Assembly: GCF_001941825.1 (NCBI RefSeq)
Contig: NZ_CP019038.1
Location: 5,022,001-5,086,000 of the forward strand
Source: Massilia putida
GTDB lineage: Bacteria; Pseudomonadota; Gammaproteobacteria; Burkholderiales; Burkholderiaceae_D
Direction: 5' to 3'
Length of the DNA stretch: 64,000 bases
Both the position numbers and the translations under genes were made by a program. Below, in pieces: positions 62,939-64,000 of the stretch. The number at the start of each line of letters is the position of its first letter. Position 1 is the first letter of the stretch. The notes beneath the pieces are model-generated. The model was not told the origin of the DNA and did not search any database. It saw only the letters and a program-made list of their open reading frames with translations.

Positions 62939-63634
62939 ATGCCAGTGTTTACCGTGACCGGGGACGTCGACCCTTTTCTCCATGTGTCGCTCAAGCGCGG
63001 CGAGACCATCTACTGCGAATCGGATGCGATGGTCATGATGGAATCGACGCTCGACCTCAAGGGCAAGATGAAGGGGGGCCTGGGCAGCGCGCTGATGCGC
63101 ACCTTCGCCAACGGCGAGTCGTTCTTCCAGCAGCACATCGAAGCGACGCGCGGCGACGGCGACTGCCTCTTGTCGCCCACGCTGCCCGGTGCCATGCAGG
63201 TGGTCGACTGCGGCCCGAACCAGTACATCATCAGCGACGGCGCGTTCGTCGCGGCCGCGTCAAGCGTCGATCTGCGCGTGCGCACCCAGAGCCTGGGCAA
63301 CGCACTGTTCGCCCAGAGCGGCGGCTTTTTCGTGACCGAGACCTCGGGCAGCGGACAGGTCGTCGTGTCGGGATTCGGGTCGATGAGCGTGCTGGAGGTG
63401 GAACCGGGCAAGGACGCGATCATCGACAACTCGCACGTCGTCGCCTGGGACAGCACGCTGCACTACGAGGTCTCGATCACGATCGGCACCAGCGGCGGCT
63501 TCCTCGGTAACCTGATCAACAGCCAGACCAGCGGCGAGGGCATCGTCCTGCGCTTCTCCGGTCGCGGCAAGATTTATGTCTGTTCGCGCAACCGCGCCGC
63601 GTTCAAGGCGTGGATGCAGGCGCCCGGGCGCTGA
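62939..63634 (+). CDS. AIM24/TIGR00266 family protein
   Basis: A 231-residue beta-helix protein of the AIM24-like group (bacterial YbaK-type TIGR00266). Features: GETIYCESDAMVMMESTLDL, GGLGSALMRTFANGESFF, and GSGQVVVSGFGSMSVLEV then VVAWDSTLHYEV. Bacterial members often sit beside TerD genes, as here. The molecular function is unknown. The gene is 29 bp from the terD stop. Confidence 0.9.
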   Translation: MPVFTVTGDVDPFLHVSLKRGETIYCESDAMVMMESTLDLKGKMKGGLGSALMRTFANGESFFQQHIEATRGDGDCLLSPTLPGAMQVVDCGPNQYIISDGAFVAAASSVDLRVRTQSLGNALFAQSGGFFVTETSGSGQVVVSGFGSMSVLEVEPGKDAIIDNSHVVAWDSTLHYEVSITIGTSGGFLGNLINSQTSGEGIVLRFSGRGKIYVCSRNRAAFKAWMQAPGR

Positions 63635-63644
63635 CACAACAATC

Positions 63645-63681
63645 GGGGCACCTCGAAAACCGTCGCGGTTTGCGAGGTCCC
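63645..63681. repeat. 37-nt hairpin, short version of the 119-bp repeat, ahead of second terD
   Basis: A stem ACCTCG/CGAGGT with inner AAACCG-TCG-CGGTTT, flanked by GGGGC/GTCCC. The 5' half matches the start of copy 1 (acctcgaaagaccgtcgcg), the 3' half its end, with the centre missing. It ends 3 nt before the terD ribosome site (AAAGGAG, 63684-63690). Confidence 0.75.
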
Positions 63682-63699
63682 ATGAAAGGAGTAATAAAC

Positions 63700-64000
63700 A
63701 TGGCAGTCAATCTGCAGAAGGGCCAGAAGATCTCGCTGGAGAAGGAAGCCGGCGGCGCCTTGTCCCGCGTGACGATGGGCCTCGGCTGGGACGTGGCGAA
63801 GTCCGGCGGATTCTTCGGCTTCGGCGCGAAGAGCCAAGCCGTCGACCTGGACGCGTCCGTCGTGATGTTCGACGATGCCAACCGCCCGGTGGACGTGGTC
63901 TGGTTCCGGCAACTGAAAAGCCGCGACGGCAGCATCACGCACACGGGCGACAACCGCACCGGCGCCGGCGATGGCGACGACGAGCAGATCGTCGTCGACC
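63700..64000 (+). CDS. Second TerD family protein (runs off the window)
   Basis: Starts at 63700 with AAAGGAG ten nt upstream and runs to the window edge (about 100 residues). MAVNLQKGQKISLEKEAGG, RVTMGLGWDVAKSGGFFGF and [20 protein letters not shown] show the TerD fold and its calcium-binding site. It differs from the first TerD by an extra Gly/Phe-rich loop (GGFFGFGAKSQ). The 5' hairpin is described separately. Confidence 0.93.
   Translation, partial: MAVNLQKGQKISLEKEAGGALSRVTMGLGWDVAKSGGFFGFGAKSQAVDLDASVVMFDDANRPVDVVWFRQLKSRDGSITHTGDNRTGAGDGDDEQIVVD

Noticed and set aside
1..64000. tRNA, rRNA or CRISPR features
   Set aside because: No tRNA-like cloverleaf with CCA-type end, rRNA sequence or regularly spaced repeats were noticed; a tRNA scan or CRISPR finder could still prove otherwise.

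Overview
The window looks like a chromosomal segment of a Gram-negative betaproteobacterium, most likely an Oxalobacteraceae member close to Massilia (inference). The grounds are high GC with strong GC3 bias, an aa3-type cytochrome c oxidase operon in beta-proteobacterial order (ctaC, ctaD, small assembly protein, ctaG, DUF2970, ctaE, twin-TM protein, surf1, ctaA, ctaB, sco), TonB-dependent sugar uptake, PilU and OxyR. No rRNA, tRNA or CRISPR array was recognised.

Layout. 1-8.2 kb: start of kup (minus strand), two small lipoproteins, and a complete tripartite HME-type RND efflux operon (adaptor, permease, outer-membrane factor). 8.5-14.7 kb: a carbohydrate porin, then an HAE-1 RND permease whose adaptor gene is cut by an IS6-family element. 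14.7-22.3 kb: an accessory, partly decayed and less GC-rich island. It holds a frameshifted AbiEii-type nucleotidyltransferase with its partner, a receiver-domain relic, a stand-alone FtsK-gamma-domain protein, a two-lobed secreted aspartic protease, two small orphan proteins, a glutamate-racemase homologue lacking both catalytic cysteines, and back-to-back stumps of a DeoR regulator and a phospholipase C. A related imperfect palindrome lies in several of the spacers.

22.4-31.8 kb: a co-directional (minus strand) sugar acquisition and sensing cluster. It has two periplasmic binding proteins, a TonB-dependent receptor, an MFS sugar permease and an OmpR/EnvZ-type pair, but no ABC permease or ATPase. 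32.3-40.5 kb: an EAL-domain relic, a yqjD/yqjE-type operon, ubiA, oxyR, pilU, rfaE2, trmL, comF (with an in-frame palindromic repeat insertion) and a BioC-like methyltransferase. 41-50.2 kb: the cytochrome oxidase and heme A biogenesis operon. 50.2-61.1 kb: AI-2E family transporter, ABC exporter pair, LytS/LytTR system overlapping an acyltransferase gene, GST, AraC regulator, CNNM/CorC-type protein and a NhaR-like regulator. 61.2-64 kb: start of a ter-type stress cluster (DUF475, TerD, AIM24-like, TerD).

The most unusual features are two intergenic copies, each 119 bp, of a repeat with apparently compensatory base changes in its stems (plus a 37-nt hairpin version just ahead of the second terD), the MurI homologue with Ser at both catalytic Cys positions, the repeat translated inside ComF, and the pairing of orphan binding proteins with a two-component system.
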